A model generated the notes under the pieces. It did no database searches, was not told where the DNA came from, and saw only the letters and a program-made list of their open reading frames with translations. From Sneathiella chungangensis (GTDB taxonomy: Bacteria > Pseudomonadota > Alphaproteobacteria > Sneathiellales > Sneathiellaceae), in assembly GCF_009882935.1 (NCBI RefSeq), contig NZ_WTVA01000002.1, positions 186,001 to 250,000 on the forward strand: 64,000 bases of DNA. The letters are read 5' to 3'. The position numbers and the translations under genes were made by a program. Positions 8,352-16,625 of this stretch are shown piece after piece (position 1 is the stretch's first letter; each line of letters opens with the position of its first letter).

Positions 8352-9902
8352 TTAGGGCCGGAAATAGAAGGAGACAGGCCCTTTCAGACTTTCAAGCTGC
8401 GGCCCAATCCAATCGATCCATTGGCAGAGCGCGGGACGTGTTTCACGTGGATCAATGATGTCATGAATGCTGAAGCTTTCGGCGCGCGGAAAGGGTGATT
8501 GCTGTGCCGCCAGCTGTTCTTCCAGCTCCGCGCGCAGCTGTTCCGGATTGTCGGATGCTTCTATCTGGCGGCGAAAAGCGACTGCGACGCCTCCTTCGAC
8601 CGGAAGCGGCCCCATTTCCGCGCTGGGCCAAGCCAGCACATATCCGTTTTCGCTGAAATGCGCGGCTGCGGCGACGCCGAAAGCCTTCTTCACGATGATG
8701 GTTGCCCAAGGGACGACGGACATGGCAGCCGCCGCCACGGCTGAGGTGCCATATTTGATGGTGCCGTCTTTTTCCGCGTCCGGCCCGATCATGAAGCCCG
8801 GCTCATCCGTGAAATTGACAATGGGGAGGTGAAAGGTGTCGCAAAGTTCGATGAAACGGCGGACCTTCTGTGCGGCATTGGCGCCCATTGCGCCGGCGTA
8901 GTATCGGCAGTCATTGGCGATCACGCCGACGCTCTGGCCGTCGAGCCGGGCGAAGGCGGTGATAAGGCTAGGGCCATAGTTTTTGCCCATTTCAAAAAAG
9001 CTGTCTCGATCCACAACCATTTGGACGAGATTTCGCATTTTGAAGGGGAGCCGCCGGTTTTTCGGAACGATGCTGAGTAGATCCTCGTCCATTCTGTCTG
9101 TCGGATCGTCGGAGCTAAGGCGTGCCGGCAATTCCCAGACATTGGCCGGGAGATAGCTTAAAAATTTCCTGATTTGCGCAAGGGCATCCGCTTCATCTTT
9201 CGCTATGTTGGCGGCGACGGCATTCCGGCTGTGAACCGATGCGCCGCCAAGGTCTTCTTTACTAATCTTGATATTGAGCGCCCGTTCGACGAGAGCCGGC
9301 CCTGCGATAAGAAGCTGCGCTGTCTCCCGTGTCATAACGGAAAAATGCGAGGCCGCGAAGCGCGCGGCAGGAAATCCGGCAACCGGCCCAAGAGCGGCGG
9401 AGGCAACCGGCACCTCGCCCATCAGTTTCGCAATGGAGAGGAACCGGGGTTTCTCGTAGGCGGGACTACCGACAGTTCCGCCGCCCTTGCCTTTCGCGAC
9501 GCTGCCACCGCCCCCTTCGAGCATTCTGACAAGCGGTACACGGTATTGCGACGCGAGTTCTTCCGCAAATACGCTTTTTCTTAGTCCTGCCGCATTGGGG
9601 GAGCCGCCTTTCAAGGTAAAATCTTCGCCGCCGACGGCAACGCGCCGTCCGTCGATCAATCCGAGACCGGTGATATAGTTGGCAGGGGAAAAATTCTTTA
9701 GATTGCCATTCTCGTCCCGTTCCGCCGCTCCGGCAATCCGTCCTTGCTCCTGAAAACTTCCTGTATCAAGAAGACTGTCGATGCGTTCCCGGATGGTGAG
9801 GCGGCCTTTCGCATGCTGGATCTCAATTGCCTCTTTGCCGCCCTGCGCTTGCGCGGCGACGCGCATTTTTTTTATTTCTTCGGCTTCCTTTTCCCAGCTC
9901 AT
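8352..9902 (-). CDS. Acyl-CoA carboxylase carboxyltransferase (beta) subunit
   Basis: A 516-residue carboxyltransferase with the two tandem crotonase-like domains of propionyl-, methylcrotonyl- or geranyl-CoA carboxylase beta subunits. The N-terminal domain includes KGRLTIRERIDSLLD and GGSPNAAGLRK; the C-terminal domain includes FTDEPGFMIGPDAE and WPSAEMGPLPVEGG. It would transfer a carboxyl from biotin to an acyl-CoA. The start at 9902 (MSWEKE) is chosen over upstream in-frame codons because it has GGAG upstream and matches the family N-terminus; the longer frame would overlap the TetR gene. No biotin carboxylase/carrier subunit gene is near, so it must partner with a subunit encoded elsewhere. 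Substrate unknown. Confidence 0.9.
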   Translation of the reverse strand: MSWEKEAEEIKKMRVAAQAQGGKEAIEIQHAKGRLTIRERIDSLLDTGSFQEQGRIAGAAERDENGNLKNFSPANYITGLGLIDGRRVAVGGEDFTLKGGSPNAAGLRKSVFAEELASQYRVPLVRMLEGGGGSVAKGKGGGTVGSPAYEKPRFLSIAKLMGEVPVASAALGPVAGFPAARFAASHFSVMTRETAQLLIAGPALVERALNIKISKEDLGGASVHSRNAVAANIAKDEADALAQIRKFLSYLPANVWELPARLSSDDPTDRMDEDLLSIVPKNRRLPFKMRNLVQMVVDRDSFFEMGKNYGPSLITAFARLDGQSVGVIANDCRYYAGAMGANAAQKVRRFIELCDTFHLPIVNFTDEPGFMIGPDAEKDGTIKYGTSAVAAAAMSVVPWATIIVKKAFGVAAAAHFSENGYVLAWPSAEMGPLPVEGGVAVAFRRQIEASDNPEQLRAELEEQLAAQQSPFPRAESFSIHDIIDPRETRPALCQWIDWIGPQLESLKGPVSFYFRP

Positions 9903-9918
9903 GCTTCTTTTCTCCGCG

Positions 9919-10554
9919 TCACTTGAAACTTTCGCGGAGTATAACGGCTGCCTGCTCATCAAGATAGGGTTCGAGAAGGGCAAAAATCTGGTGTGCGCCA
10001 TCCGTAATTTCAGCTTCGGAAATCTCCGCGTCGGACTTATCAATCTGCAGGTACCGTATCCAGTTAAGCGCGATGATCCAGATATTGATGGCGAGGCGCA
10101 TTGCCGACTCACCGTCCAGGGGTGATTTTCCCTGCTTCTCGCGAATGCGCGTCGCAAGAAGAGCGGATTTGATAAAATGAAGGGTAGCCTCCCGCCGCCG
10201 CCCGTAGAGTTTTCGCAGCTCCGGATCGTTCCGCAAAAGCTCGACGAGGTTGCCATAGAAAAATCGATACTTCCAGACAACTGTCATCCAGTTTTTCGCA
10301 ATTGCGACGAGTTGCGCTTCTCCGGGCAGGTTTGGTTCGTTAATCATCAGCGCCGCTTCCGTTGCGGCGGAAATTTCGGGAAAAATGGCGCGGATAATAT
10401 CTTCCTTGTCCCTGAAATGATAATAAAGATTGCCGGGGCTGATCTGCAGATGAGCGGCGATTCGGTTGGTGCCGACATTGCCGACGCCATCCTTGTTGAA
10501 CAGGTCGATCGCCGCCTCGATAATTTTGCTCTTGTTTCCCTTTTTAGGTCGCAT
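9919..10554 (-). CDS. TetR-family regulator next to acyl-CoA carboxyltransferase
   Basis: A 211-residue TetR-type repressor. The N-terminal helix-turn-helix is clear (KIIEAAIDLFNKDG, then GTNRIAAHLQISPGNLYYHF and RDKEDII). The C-terminal ligand domain has aromatic-rich WKYRFFYGNLVELL, as in regulators of fatty acid or acyl-CoA genes. I prefer the ATG at 10554 (MRPKKGNKSK), which starts just before the DNA-binding domain; in-frame codons lie up to 10608. It ends 16 bases before the carboxyltransferase start and is likely in one operon with it, suggesting autoregulated control of that gene. The alkylsulfatase gene is divergent, so both may share the AT-rich region 10555-10662. Confidence 0.88.
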   Translation of the reverse strand: MRPKKGNKSKIIEAAIDLFNKDGVGNVGTNRIAAHLQISPGNLYYHFRDKEDIIRAIFPEISAATEAALMINEPNLPGEAQLVAIAKNWMTVVWKYRFFYGNLVELLRNDPELRKLYGRRREATLHFIKSALLATRIREKQGKSPLDGESAMRLAINIWIIALNWIRYLQIDKSDAEISEAEITDGAHQIFALLEPYLDEQAAVILRESFK

Positions 10555-10662
10555 TTTCAATCCCATTCGACATGACAGACGACTGTTTGATAACCTGGAT
10601 ATTGACATAATTAGAATAAAGTATCTAGTATCTAATTCTTTATAATATGGATCATAGGATTA

Positions 10663-12408
10663 ATGACGGAAAAGGTGACCTGTATGCGAAGGCGGATTGC
10701 GGGACTGCTGTGCGGGGTTTTATTAATGTCAGGCTGCGATGACGTGCCGACGATCCAGCCTGGTGTTGGAATCCCAGCAAATCAAAAGCTTGCCGCCCAT
10801 AACGCGGAAGTGCGCCAGGAAGTCATTCGCGTTGCCGACAATGTGCATGTCGCCGTCGGCTTCGGACTTGCAAACTCGATCATGATCGAAGGGACCGACG
10901 GCGTTATTATTGTGGATACGACGGAAAGCGTTGCCGTCGCCGAGAACGTCAAGGCCGAGTTTGACAAGATCACAGACAAACCGGTGAAGGCGATTATCTA
11001 CACTCATAATCATGCCGACCATATCCTGGGATCGGGCGTGTTTGTCGGTGACGATAACCCGGAAATTTATGCCTATGAGACCACACCTGAACATATCGAC
11101 AAAATCCTGCAGGTAATCAGGCCCGTCATTTATAAGCGATCGATGCGCCAGTTCGGATCATTGCTCGAGGATGGTGACGTCATCAATGCCGGAATTGGGC
11201 CATTCCTTGATCAGGGACCGGAGTCGATTGTCGATATGCGTCGGCCAACCAAGACCTTTTCCGGCGAGATGACCAGTCTGGAAATCGCCGGGATAAAGCT
11301 GGAGCTGCATTTTGCGCCGGGAGAGACGCCCGACCAGATTTTCATCTGGCTGCCGGATCAGAAAATCCTTTTGTCGGGCGACAACTATTATCACAGCTTT
11401 CCCAATCTTTACGCGATCCGCGGGACGGCCTATCGCGACGTCATGGATTGGGTGAGAAGTCTCGACAAGATGCGCGCCCTTCACCCCGACATACTGGTGC
11501 CGAGCCATACACGCCCGCTTTCCGGCGCCGATGAGATATATGACCGGCTAACGAATTACCGCGATGCCATCCAGTATGTGCATGACCAGACGATCCGGCA
11601 GATGAACAATGGACTGACGCTGCAGGAGATCGTGGAGACGGTCAATCTGCCGCCCCATCTTGCGGAAAAACCCTATCTGCAGGAGTTCTACGGCCGTGTG
11701 GACTGGTCGGTGCGGTCAATTTTCACCGGATATCTCGGCTGGTTCAGCGGCAATGCAACGGATCTTGAGGCACTCCCTCTTGAAGAAGAGGCTGCGGCCA
11801 TGGCGGATCTCGCGGGCGGGATCGACGCTTTGCGGGAAAAGGCACATTCGGCGCTTGATGCCGGGAAATTTCAATGGTCTCTCCAACTCGCCGATCATCT
11901 TCTGGTGCTGAATGACGAGGATACAGCGGCGGGAGACATTAGAATGAAGGCGCTCGCCGCCCTGGCGGAGCGGGAGATCAGTGCCAATGGCCGGAGCTAC
12001 TATCTGACACAGATGCGGGAGCAGGGGGGGTTGAAGATTATCGAGCCGGATCCGCATAATATTCCGGCTGCGATGCTGGCGGCCTTTCCCATCGGCCAGT
12101 TCATGCAGGCGATGCGCGTGAGCCTGGACGCGGAACAGTCAGCGGATGTGGATATGATCGTGGGGTTCGCGTTTACGGATACCGGAGAGGATTTCACGAT
12201 TCACGTAAGGCGGGGTGTTGCGGAAGTGACGGAAGAATTTCCTGAAAATCCGGCAGCGTCGATCAGGACTGAAAGTTTCGTCTGGAAGGAAATTCTTGCG
12301 AAGCGTCGGAACCCGGCGATCGCTTTTGCCTCCGGTGACGTCGAGATTAACGGAAGCATGATTGACATGCTTTCCTTCCTCTCGCTGTTTCAGCCGCCCG
12401 ATAACTAG
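10663..12408 (+). CDS. Metallo-beta-lactamase-fold alkylsulfatase-like lipoprotein
   Basis: A 581-residue protein resembling SdsA-type (type III) alkylsulfatases, which hydrolyse alkyl sulfate surfactants. The zinc-binding THNHADH motif is at about residues 113-119, and GDNYYHSFPN with LYAIRGT are typical family stretches. A dimerisation region follows, and the C-terminal 130 residues resemble the SCP2-like domain. An N-terminal lipobox (LLMSGC) predicts a lipoprotein. Translation may begin at 10684 (MRRRIAGLL), which gives a cleaner signal peptide with AGGTGA upstream; 10663 is kept as the longest form. Sulfate-ester substrate is inference from the family. Confidence 0.85.
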   Translation: MTEKVTCMRRRIAGLLCGVLLMSGCDDVPTIQPGVGIPANQKLAAHNAEVRQEVIRVADNVHVAVGFGLANSIMIEGTDGVIIVDTTESVAVAENVKAEFDKITDKPVKAIIYTHNHADHILGSGVFVGDDNPEIYAYETTPEHIDKILQVIRPVIYKRSMRQFGSLLEDGDVINAGIGPFLDQGPESIVDMRRPTKTFSGEMTSLEIAGIKLELHFAPGETPDQIFIWLPDQKILLSGDNYYHSFPNLYAIRGTAYRDVMDWVRSLDKMRALHPDILVPSHTRPLSGADEIYDRLTNYRDAIQYVHDQTIRQMNNGLTLQEIVETVNLPPHLAEKPYLQEFYGRVDWSVRSIFTGYLGWFSGNATDLEALPLEEEAAAMADLAGGIDALREKAHSALDAGKFQWSLQLADHLLVLNDEDTAAGDIRMKALAALAEREISANGRSYYLTQMREQGGLKIIEPDPHNIPAAMLAAFPIGQFMQAMRVSLDAEQSADVDMIVGFAFTDTGEDFTIHVRRGVAEVTEEFPENPAASIRTESFVWKEILAKRRNPAIAFASGDVEINGSMIDMLSFLSLFQPPDN

Positions 12409-12433
12409 GAACCGGCAATTTTTTTAAGGTCTT

Positions 12434-12844
12434 TTAAAGGGACAATTTCCCGCTAAGGCCAGGCGTTGAGGGAACGGGTCCCGGTTCAGCCTGTTTCGGA
12501 TCCTGCGGTTTCATGCCGTCCATGATCTGCTTGTTGACCGTGATCAACGGTGCCACGGAAGCCTCGCCTTTCATGGCTTTCAGGCTATAGCGCCCCACCC
12601 AAATTGCGATGGAAAGAAGCCGACCTCTCAAATCGTCTGGGAGACCATTTTCCTCTGACAGAAGATCCATTTGCAAGGTAAGCCACAGACGCCGGTTGTT
12701 GGCAACAGCGCGTATCCTTGCCATTGTGTCATCTTCTCTGTCAGCTTCTTCCATAGCACGAGTGAATATTGCGAAAGCCCGATACTCGGTTTGCCGAGGG
12801 GTTTCAGTATTCTGATTGGCCTTTTGGTAAGCAGCTACAGACAT
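12434..12844 (-). CDS. flaF: Flagellin biosynthesis regulator FlaF
   Basis: A 136-residue FlaF protein. In Caulobacter and rhizobia, FlaF acts with FlbT to balance flagellin translation and secretion. The family pattern is clear: an N-terminal YQKANQ helix, EYRAFAIFTRAM, NNRRLWLTLQMDLL and LPDDLRGRLLSIAIWVGRYS. The last 35 residues (proline-rich, ending GLSGKLSL) extend beyond the usual length of about 115. It lies 76 bases after a flagellin stop with no terminator between, so it is probably read from the flagellin message and from the sigma-54 promoter at 13784. Confidence 0.9.
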   Translation of the reverse strand: MSVAAYQKANQNTETPRQTEYRAFAIFTRAMEEADREDDTMARIRAVANNRRLWLTLQMDLLSEENGLPDDLRGRLLSIAIWVGRYSLKAMKGEASVAPLITVNKQIMDGMKPQDPKQAEPGPVPSTPGLSGKLSL

Positions 12845-12920
12845 TTCAGTTTCTCATTCGTTTCCCGTAGTAACGTCTACTATCAACGAATATCCTTACG
12901 ATACTCTTACTAACTCTCAA

Positions 12921-13721
12921 TTATTGAAAGAGCTGAAGAATAGACTGCGGACGGGCGTTGGCAATCGACAGGGACTGAATGCCAAGCTGTTCCTTCGTCT
13001 GCAATGCCTGCAACTCGGCGCTTGCTTCTGCCAGGTTGGCGTCAACGAGGATGCCGAGACCTTCTTTGAGCTTGTCCGTCAAGAGCTGGGTGAATTCCGC
13101 CTGGCTGTCGAGCCGGTTTGCGGATGTACCCAAGGTCGTGATAACGGCGCCGACAAGACCCTCGGCGGTTTCCGTTGCGGCAAGAGCGGCAGCGGGGTTC
13201 GTCAGGTCAAGGCCGACAAGACCGAGCGTCGCCAGCGTAAGGTCCTGCGCCGGGATCGTCTGGGTAATGCCGCCAAGGCCCGTCAGAACATCAAGATCAG
13301 GGCTAACACCGTCAATCAGGTTCACACCGTTAAATACGGAGGAGTTCACAACGGAGGTAATCTGTGCGAGCAATGCATCGACTTCTTCCTGAAGAACCGT
13401 TACGTCAAGGCCATCATTAAAGGCCTGGGTGACTTTCAGATTGATGTCGATCAGAATATTTGAAATTTGAAGGGCGCCGGCGTTGGCCATGCTGACCGTC
13501 GCCTGGCCAAATGTCAGGCCCTCTTCGATTGCATCCAGGGCGGCAATGTCACCGCGCATCGTCTGGGCAATCGTAAAGGATGCCGGGTTGTCCTTCGGTT
13601 CGGCGACTTTCAGGCCGGTTTCGACCTCCCGCTGCGTTTTGCTCAGAGCCGTCTGGGTCAGAGTCAAAGTGCGAAGCGCTGCCATCGCTGTTGAATTGGT
13701 GTTAATAGAAAAAGCAGCCAT
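12921..13721 (-). CDS. Flagellin (copy 1)
   Basis: A 266-residue flagellin with conserved N-terminal (INTNSTAMAALRTL, NPASFTIAQTMR) and C-terminal (LQTKEQLGIQSLSIANARPQ) helices that pack in the filament core. The variable outer domains are nearly absent, giving a short flagellin of the type common in alphaproteobacteria. The ATG at 13721 (MAAFSIN) has AGGAG upstream and matches family N-termini; an upstream in-frame TTG at 13754 is unlikely. A sigma-54 promoter lies about 63 bases upstream. It is clearly related to the flagellin at 14870 but diverged in the middle. Confidence 0.93.
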   Translation of the reverse strand: MAAFSINTNSTAMAALRTLTLTQTALSKTQREVETGLKVAEPKDNPASFTIAQTMRGDIAALDAIEEGLTFGQATVSMANAGALQISNILIDINLKVTQAFNDGLDVTVLQEEVDALLAQITSVVNSSVFNGVNLIDGVSPDLDVLTGLGGITQTIPAQDLTLATLGLVGLDLTNPAAALAATETAEGLVGAVITTLGTSANRLDSQAEFTQLLTDKLKEGLGILVDANLAEASAELQALQTKEQLGIQSLSIANARPQSILQLFQ

Positions 13722-13783
13722 TTTGTTTTCTCCTGTAGTTTCCTGCGTTACCAAACGAACGCAAATTCACTCACGGCTACAGA

Positions 13784-13800
13784 AGCAAGGGGCGTGCCAA
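13784..13800 (-). promoter_or_regulatory. Sigma-54 (RpoN) promoter of flagellin copy 1
   Basis: Read on the minus strand, 13800-13784 is TTGGCACG-CCCC-TTGCT: the -24 GG and -12 GC elements are at exact spacing, matching the consensus TTGGCACGN4TTGCW. It sits about 63 bases upstream of the flagellin ATG, in the correct orientation. Late flagellar genes of alphaproteobacteria such as Caulobacter use this sigma factor, normally with the activator FlbD. Confidence 0.85.
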
Positions 13801-13807
13801 AAACAAA

Positions 13808-13829
13808 AACCCGCAGATTTCAGCGGGTT
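13808..13829 (-). terminator. Terminator after DUF1217 gene
   Basis: AACCCGC (13808-13814) pairs with GCGGGTT (13823-13829) around an 8-base loop. On the minus strand it is followed by TTTGTTTTT. It lies 137 bases past the DUF1217 stop and directly upstream of the sigma-54 promoter, so it insulates the two transcription units. Confidence 0.75.
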
Positions 13830-13965
13830 TCAGAAAGAAAGTAGGGAGATTTCGGTGGGCCGGGAAAGCCGGCATTGTCGCGTCAGGTGGGAATTTTTTT
13901 CTCTGCTAAGAAAGATCTGCCCCGTTGCAGGGACAAATTTGCAAGGTTATCCGGAAGTTGGCCGT

Positions 13966-14751
13966 TCAGACGAACAGGTCTATCTGGATTGGTTGCGGAC
14001 CGACAAAGCTATTGTCTGTTGAGATCGGCTGGAACAGGGACAGCATCGGATTGGCGGTCGGGTCAGTGTTGTTGATTTCCGTATACACCAGAAATCTCTG
14101 GACCATCTTTTCGATTTTCTCGGGATCCTTGAAATCCTCGATATTAATCTGCTTTTCCAGGCGGTCCCGCTGTTGCTCGTAGGACAGGCTCTGGAAGCTT
14201 TCTGGCAGGCCAAGGCCGACCCGGACGACATGCATCAGCGTTTTGTCCGCCATGATCTGCGACAGTGCGTCGACATCTCCGGCAAGCCGCTTGAAGTACA
14301 GGGCTTCACGAACGCCATCCGCATTCTCACCTTCGAATTTCTCGAATTCATTGGTTTTGTATCCGGCAAGGATTGCATCTACATTCGACTGGTTCTGGAA
14401 AAAATCGGGGTTGGCATTCAACCCGTACATTGCCGACGCCAGTTTCGCCCAACGCGGTTCCGCTAGTCTATTGACGAGGCTGTCTTCATCTGCTGGATTT
14501 TCCGTCAGTATCTTGCGGACCATCGCCGGTTTGTCGATTTCACTTTCAAGCTGAAAAGCCGAGAGCACCATGGTCAGAACGCGGCGGTTCTTCATCAGAT
14601 CGTCCACCGACTTGATCTCGCCGATATCTTCGTTGAACGTCGCAATATCGCGCTTGACGGTCGGCTGCGCTTCGAAAGTTTTCAAATGCGCATCTTTCAA
14701 GCTGGTTGAAAGCTTGTACCAGAGCAGCGAACTATCCGTTGAAAGTTGCAT
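13966..14751 (-). CDS. DUF1217 flagellar-locus protein
   Basis: A 261-residue protein with the DUF1217 pattern, found next to flagellar genes in many alphaproteobacteria. Features include VDDLMKNRRVLTMVLSAF near residue 50, repeated helical segments, and FLVYTEINN near the C-terminus followed by a short tail. It has no signal peptide or membrane segment. Function is unknown; location between two flagellin genes suggests a role in flagellin export or filament assembly. The ATG at 14751 is preferred, but an in-frame TTG at 14763 cannot be excluded because neither has a strong ribosome site. Confidence 0.82.
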   Translation of the reverse strand: MQLSTDSSLLWYKLSTSLKDAHLKTFEAQPTVKRDIATFNEDIGEIKSVDDLMKNRRVLTMVLSAFQLESEIDKPAMVRKILTENPADEDSLVNRLAEPRWAKLASAMYGLNANPDFFQNQSNVDAILAGYKTNEFEKFEGENADGVREALYFKRLAGDVDALSQIMADKTLMHVVRVGLGLPESFQSLSYEQQRDRLEKQINIEDFKDPEKIEKMVQRFLVYTEINNTDPTANPMLSLFQPISTDNSFVGPQPIQIDLFV

Positions 14752-14825
14752 CGTTAAACCCAAGGAAAAAGGAAATTCCGTTCCACTCAGTATATCTGAG
14801 AAATCATGAACAGGAGGTTAACAGA

Positions 14826-14851
14826 AAAGGCGGCCCGAATGAGCCGCCTTT
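14826..14851 (-). terminator. Terminator after flagellin copy 2
   Basis: AAAGGCGGC (14826-14834) pairs perfectly with GCCGCCTTT (14843-14851) around an 8-base loop. On the minus strand the stem ends in TTTTCTGTT. It lies 19 bases past the flagellin stop codon, so this flagellin is probably a monocistronic message. Confidence 0.85.
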
Positions 14852-14869
14852 CCGTGTAGGGACTTAATT

Positions 14870-15679
14870 TTAACGGAACAGGGCCAGAATACTCTGCGGT
14901 GCCGAGTTGGCGATGCTGAGAGACTGGATGTTGAGCTGTTCCTTGGTCTGCAAAGCAGTCAGCTCAGCAGCAACTTCTGCCATGTCGGCATCGACGAGAA
15001 CGCCAAGGCCTTCTTTCATCGTGTCGGTCAGAAGCTGGGTAAATTCACCCTGGTCATCAAGACGATTGGCGAATGTACCAATGCTGGTCAGAGCCGTACC
15101 ATTGGTTGCGATGGCGGCGTCGATGGTCGCAAGATGCGTATCGAGGTTTGCCGTATCCGTCGCGTCGATGGTGTTAAGAGCAAGACCGGTCGTAGACGTT
15201 AGGTCGATGTTGGTGAAAGTGATGTTGTCAGTTGCACCAAGACCCGTAGCGACCGTCAGCGTCGTTGCCGTTGCCGTCAACAGGTTCACACCGTTAAAGG
15301 CAGACGTGCTGGTGATCGCGTCGATCTGAGCCAGAACTTCCGTAACCTGATCCTGAATTGCAGAGGCATCAAGACCTTCGTTTTTCGCCTGAGTAAACAG
15401 GCCTTTCAGCGTTGTAAGCTGATCGGAAATGGCGGTTGCACCGGCCATGGCCATACCAATCGTAGCCTGACCGAAAGCGATACCTTCGGAAATTGCATTC
15501 AAAGCGCCGATGTCGGCACGCATGCCCTGAGCAATCACGAAAGTTGCCGGAGCATCTTTTGCGCTGCTGACACGCAGACCTGTTTCGAGCTGTGACTGAA
15601 CTTGTCCGAGAGATTTCTGCGTCATGTTAAGGGTACGCAGAGCTGCCATTGAACTGGCGTTGGTATTAATAGAAGACAT
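14870..15679 (-). CDS. Flagellin (copy 2)
   Basis: A 269-residue flagellin with intact N-terminal (INTNASSMAALRTL, APATFVIAQGMRAD) and C-terminal (LQTKEQLNIQSLSIANSAPQ) core helices and a short threonine/alanine-rich middle. The ATG at 15679 has GAGG upstream. It has its own terminator and an unusual leader with two hairpins (15705-15737). It is probably the major or minor partner of the copy at 12921; abundance cannot be judged. I found no convincing sigma-54 site upstream, in contrast to copy 1, so the two copies may be controlled differently. Confidence 0.93.
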   Translation of the reverse strand: MSSINTNASSMAALRTLNMTQKSLGQVQSQLETGLRVSSAKDAPATFVIAQGMRADIGALNAISEGIAFGQATIGMAMAGATAISDQLTTLKGLFTQAKNEGLDASAIQDQVTEVLAQIDAITSTSAFNGVNLLTATATTLTVATGLGATDNITFTNIDLTSTTGLALNTIDATDTANLDTHLATIDAAIATNGTALTSIGTFANRLDDQGEFTQLLTDTMKEGLGVLVDADMAEVAAELTALQTKEQLNIQSLSIANSAPQSILALFR

Positions 15680-16011
15680 AGTATCTTTTCCTCATTCTAG
15701 AGTTGTCGCATCTGCGACGGAACGGCTCTTTTGAGCCCCGGTCTGCTTCGAAACCGTGCCCTGACTATCCATCCCATTTCCTAACAAAAGATTAATGAGG
15801 ATTTTTTTTACGGCCTCCTTATCGATTGGTTACGGCGGCAGGGGGGCGAAAACCGCACAAATGCTTTGATATACGAGGAAATTTGCCCTCTTGCGTTCGG
15901 GATTTTTTTTATCCGGAGCCCTCGCGAATTTCCGCCCAAGCTAAATGGCCGGTGTTGAACCACCGGCGACAATGCTGAATCAGGAGAGCCCGCAGGCGAA
16001 AAAACAAACGG
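15680..16011 (-). other. Non-coding region between flbT and flagellin copy 2
   Basis: There is no gene in this 332-base stretch. It must hold the flagellin copy 2 promoter and leader. Visible elements are the two leader hairpins (15705-15718 and 15724-15737), an A/T tract at 15798-15809, another at 15902-15910, and a GC-rich hairpin at 15948-15967 (GCCGGTG/CACCGGC, 6-base loop) 45 bases past the flbT stop, which lacks a T-run. A GGGCACGG segment near 15749-15756 recalls half of a sigma-54 site but has no -12 element at the right spacing. Confidence 0.6.
15705..15737 (-). promoter_or_regulatory. Tandem hairpins in flagellin copy 2 leader
   Basis: Two adjacent inverted repeats lie 26-58 bases before the flagellin ATG: GTCGCA/TGCGAC (15705-15718, 2-base loop, or 5 bp with a 4-base loop) and GGCTC/GAGCC (15724-15737, loop of four A/U). 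In the transcript they would flank the region upstream of the ribosome site. FlbT, encoded next door, is known in Caulobacter to bind the structured leader of a flagellin mRNA, so this is a candidate FlbT target. The link is inference. Confidence 0.5.
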
Positions 16012-16413
16012 CTAGTCTGCCGATTCTTCCGCCTTCGATTCAATCGATTTAAAATATTTCTGCAAAAGTTTGAGGGCGGAGTAGTAGTTTTTCTCGCCAA
16101 TAAGGCCCACGACTTCAAAAACCAGGTTGCGCTCCTTGTTATCGTGTGTGGAGAGGAAAGCAATCTGCGCCGCGTCCTGGAAACTTTTGTGATGCGCGTC
16201 GTGATTATCCGGCTCTATATACATGAGCTGGACATATAGATAGACATTCTCAAACGGTGTTTTTACATGCTCCGGAAGAAGGATATCCCTCTCACGCATG
16301 ATCGACGCATCATTCTCGAGCGAAAAATGCATCGCCTTGCTGCTCGTGTTGGTGAGAACGGCACCGTTGACGATAATCTTCTCCCCGGCGGGGATACGAA
16401 ACTTCAAAGACAT
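16012..16413 (-). CDS. flbT: Flagellin mRNA regulator FlbT
   Basis: A 133-residue FlbT protein, a post-transcriptional regulator that binds flagellin mRNA leaders and promotes their decay or translation depending on species. Family stretches include LKFRIPAGEKIIVNGAVL at the start, ILLPEHVKTPFENVYLYVQL in the middle and NYYSALKLLQKYF near the end. The ATG at 16413 has GGAGACGAG upstream. It lies upstream of flagellin copy 2 in the same direction, while its functional partner flaF lies at the other end of the locus. Confidence 0.93.
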   Translation of the reverse strand: MSLKFRIPAGEKIIVNGAVLTNTSSKAMHFSLENDASIMRERDILLPEHVKTPFENVYLYVQLMYIEPDNHDAHHKSFQDAAQIAFLSTHDNKERNLVFEVVGLIGEKNYYSALKLLQKYFKSIESKAEESAD

Positions 16414-16625
16414 TTACTCGTCTCCAATATGGGACCACGCCGCATACTATAACAACAGTCACAAAATGTGCAAAACAGGATTATACACTACCTGCCCGCG
16501 CCAGCATTTCCAACTGTATAAGTTCACAGGAAATAAATTCTGGCTATCATGCGGGCGACAACTATATGATTGCATGTAACCATAGGCTTATGGGACGCGA
16601 TCGTAATAAATATTGAGGGCTGTTA

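Noticed and set aside
9903-10280. In-frame extension of the carboxyltransferase upstream of 9902
   Set aside because: It overlaps the TetR coding region and has no ribosome site or family similarity; the start at 9902 fits the family.
15745-15765. GGGCACGG segment as a second sigma-54 promoter
   Set aside because: The -12 GC is missing at the required spacing, so it was not called.
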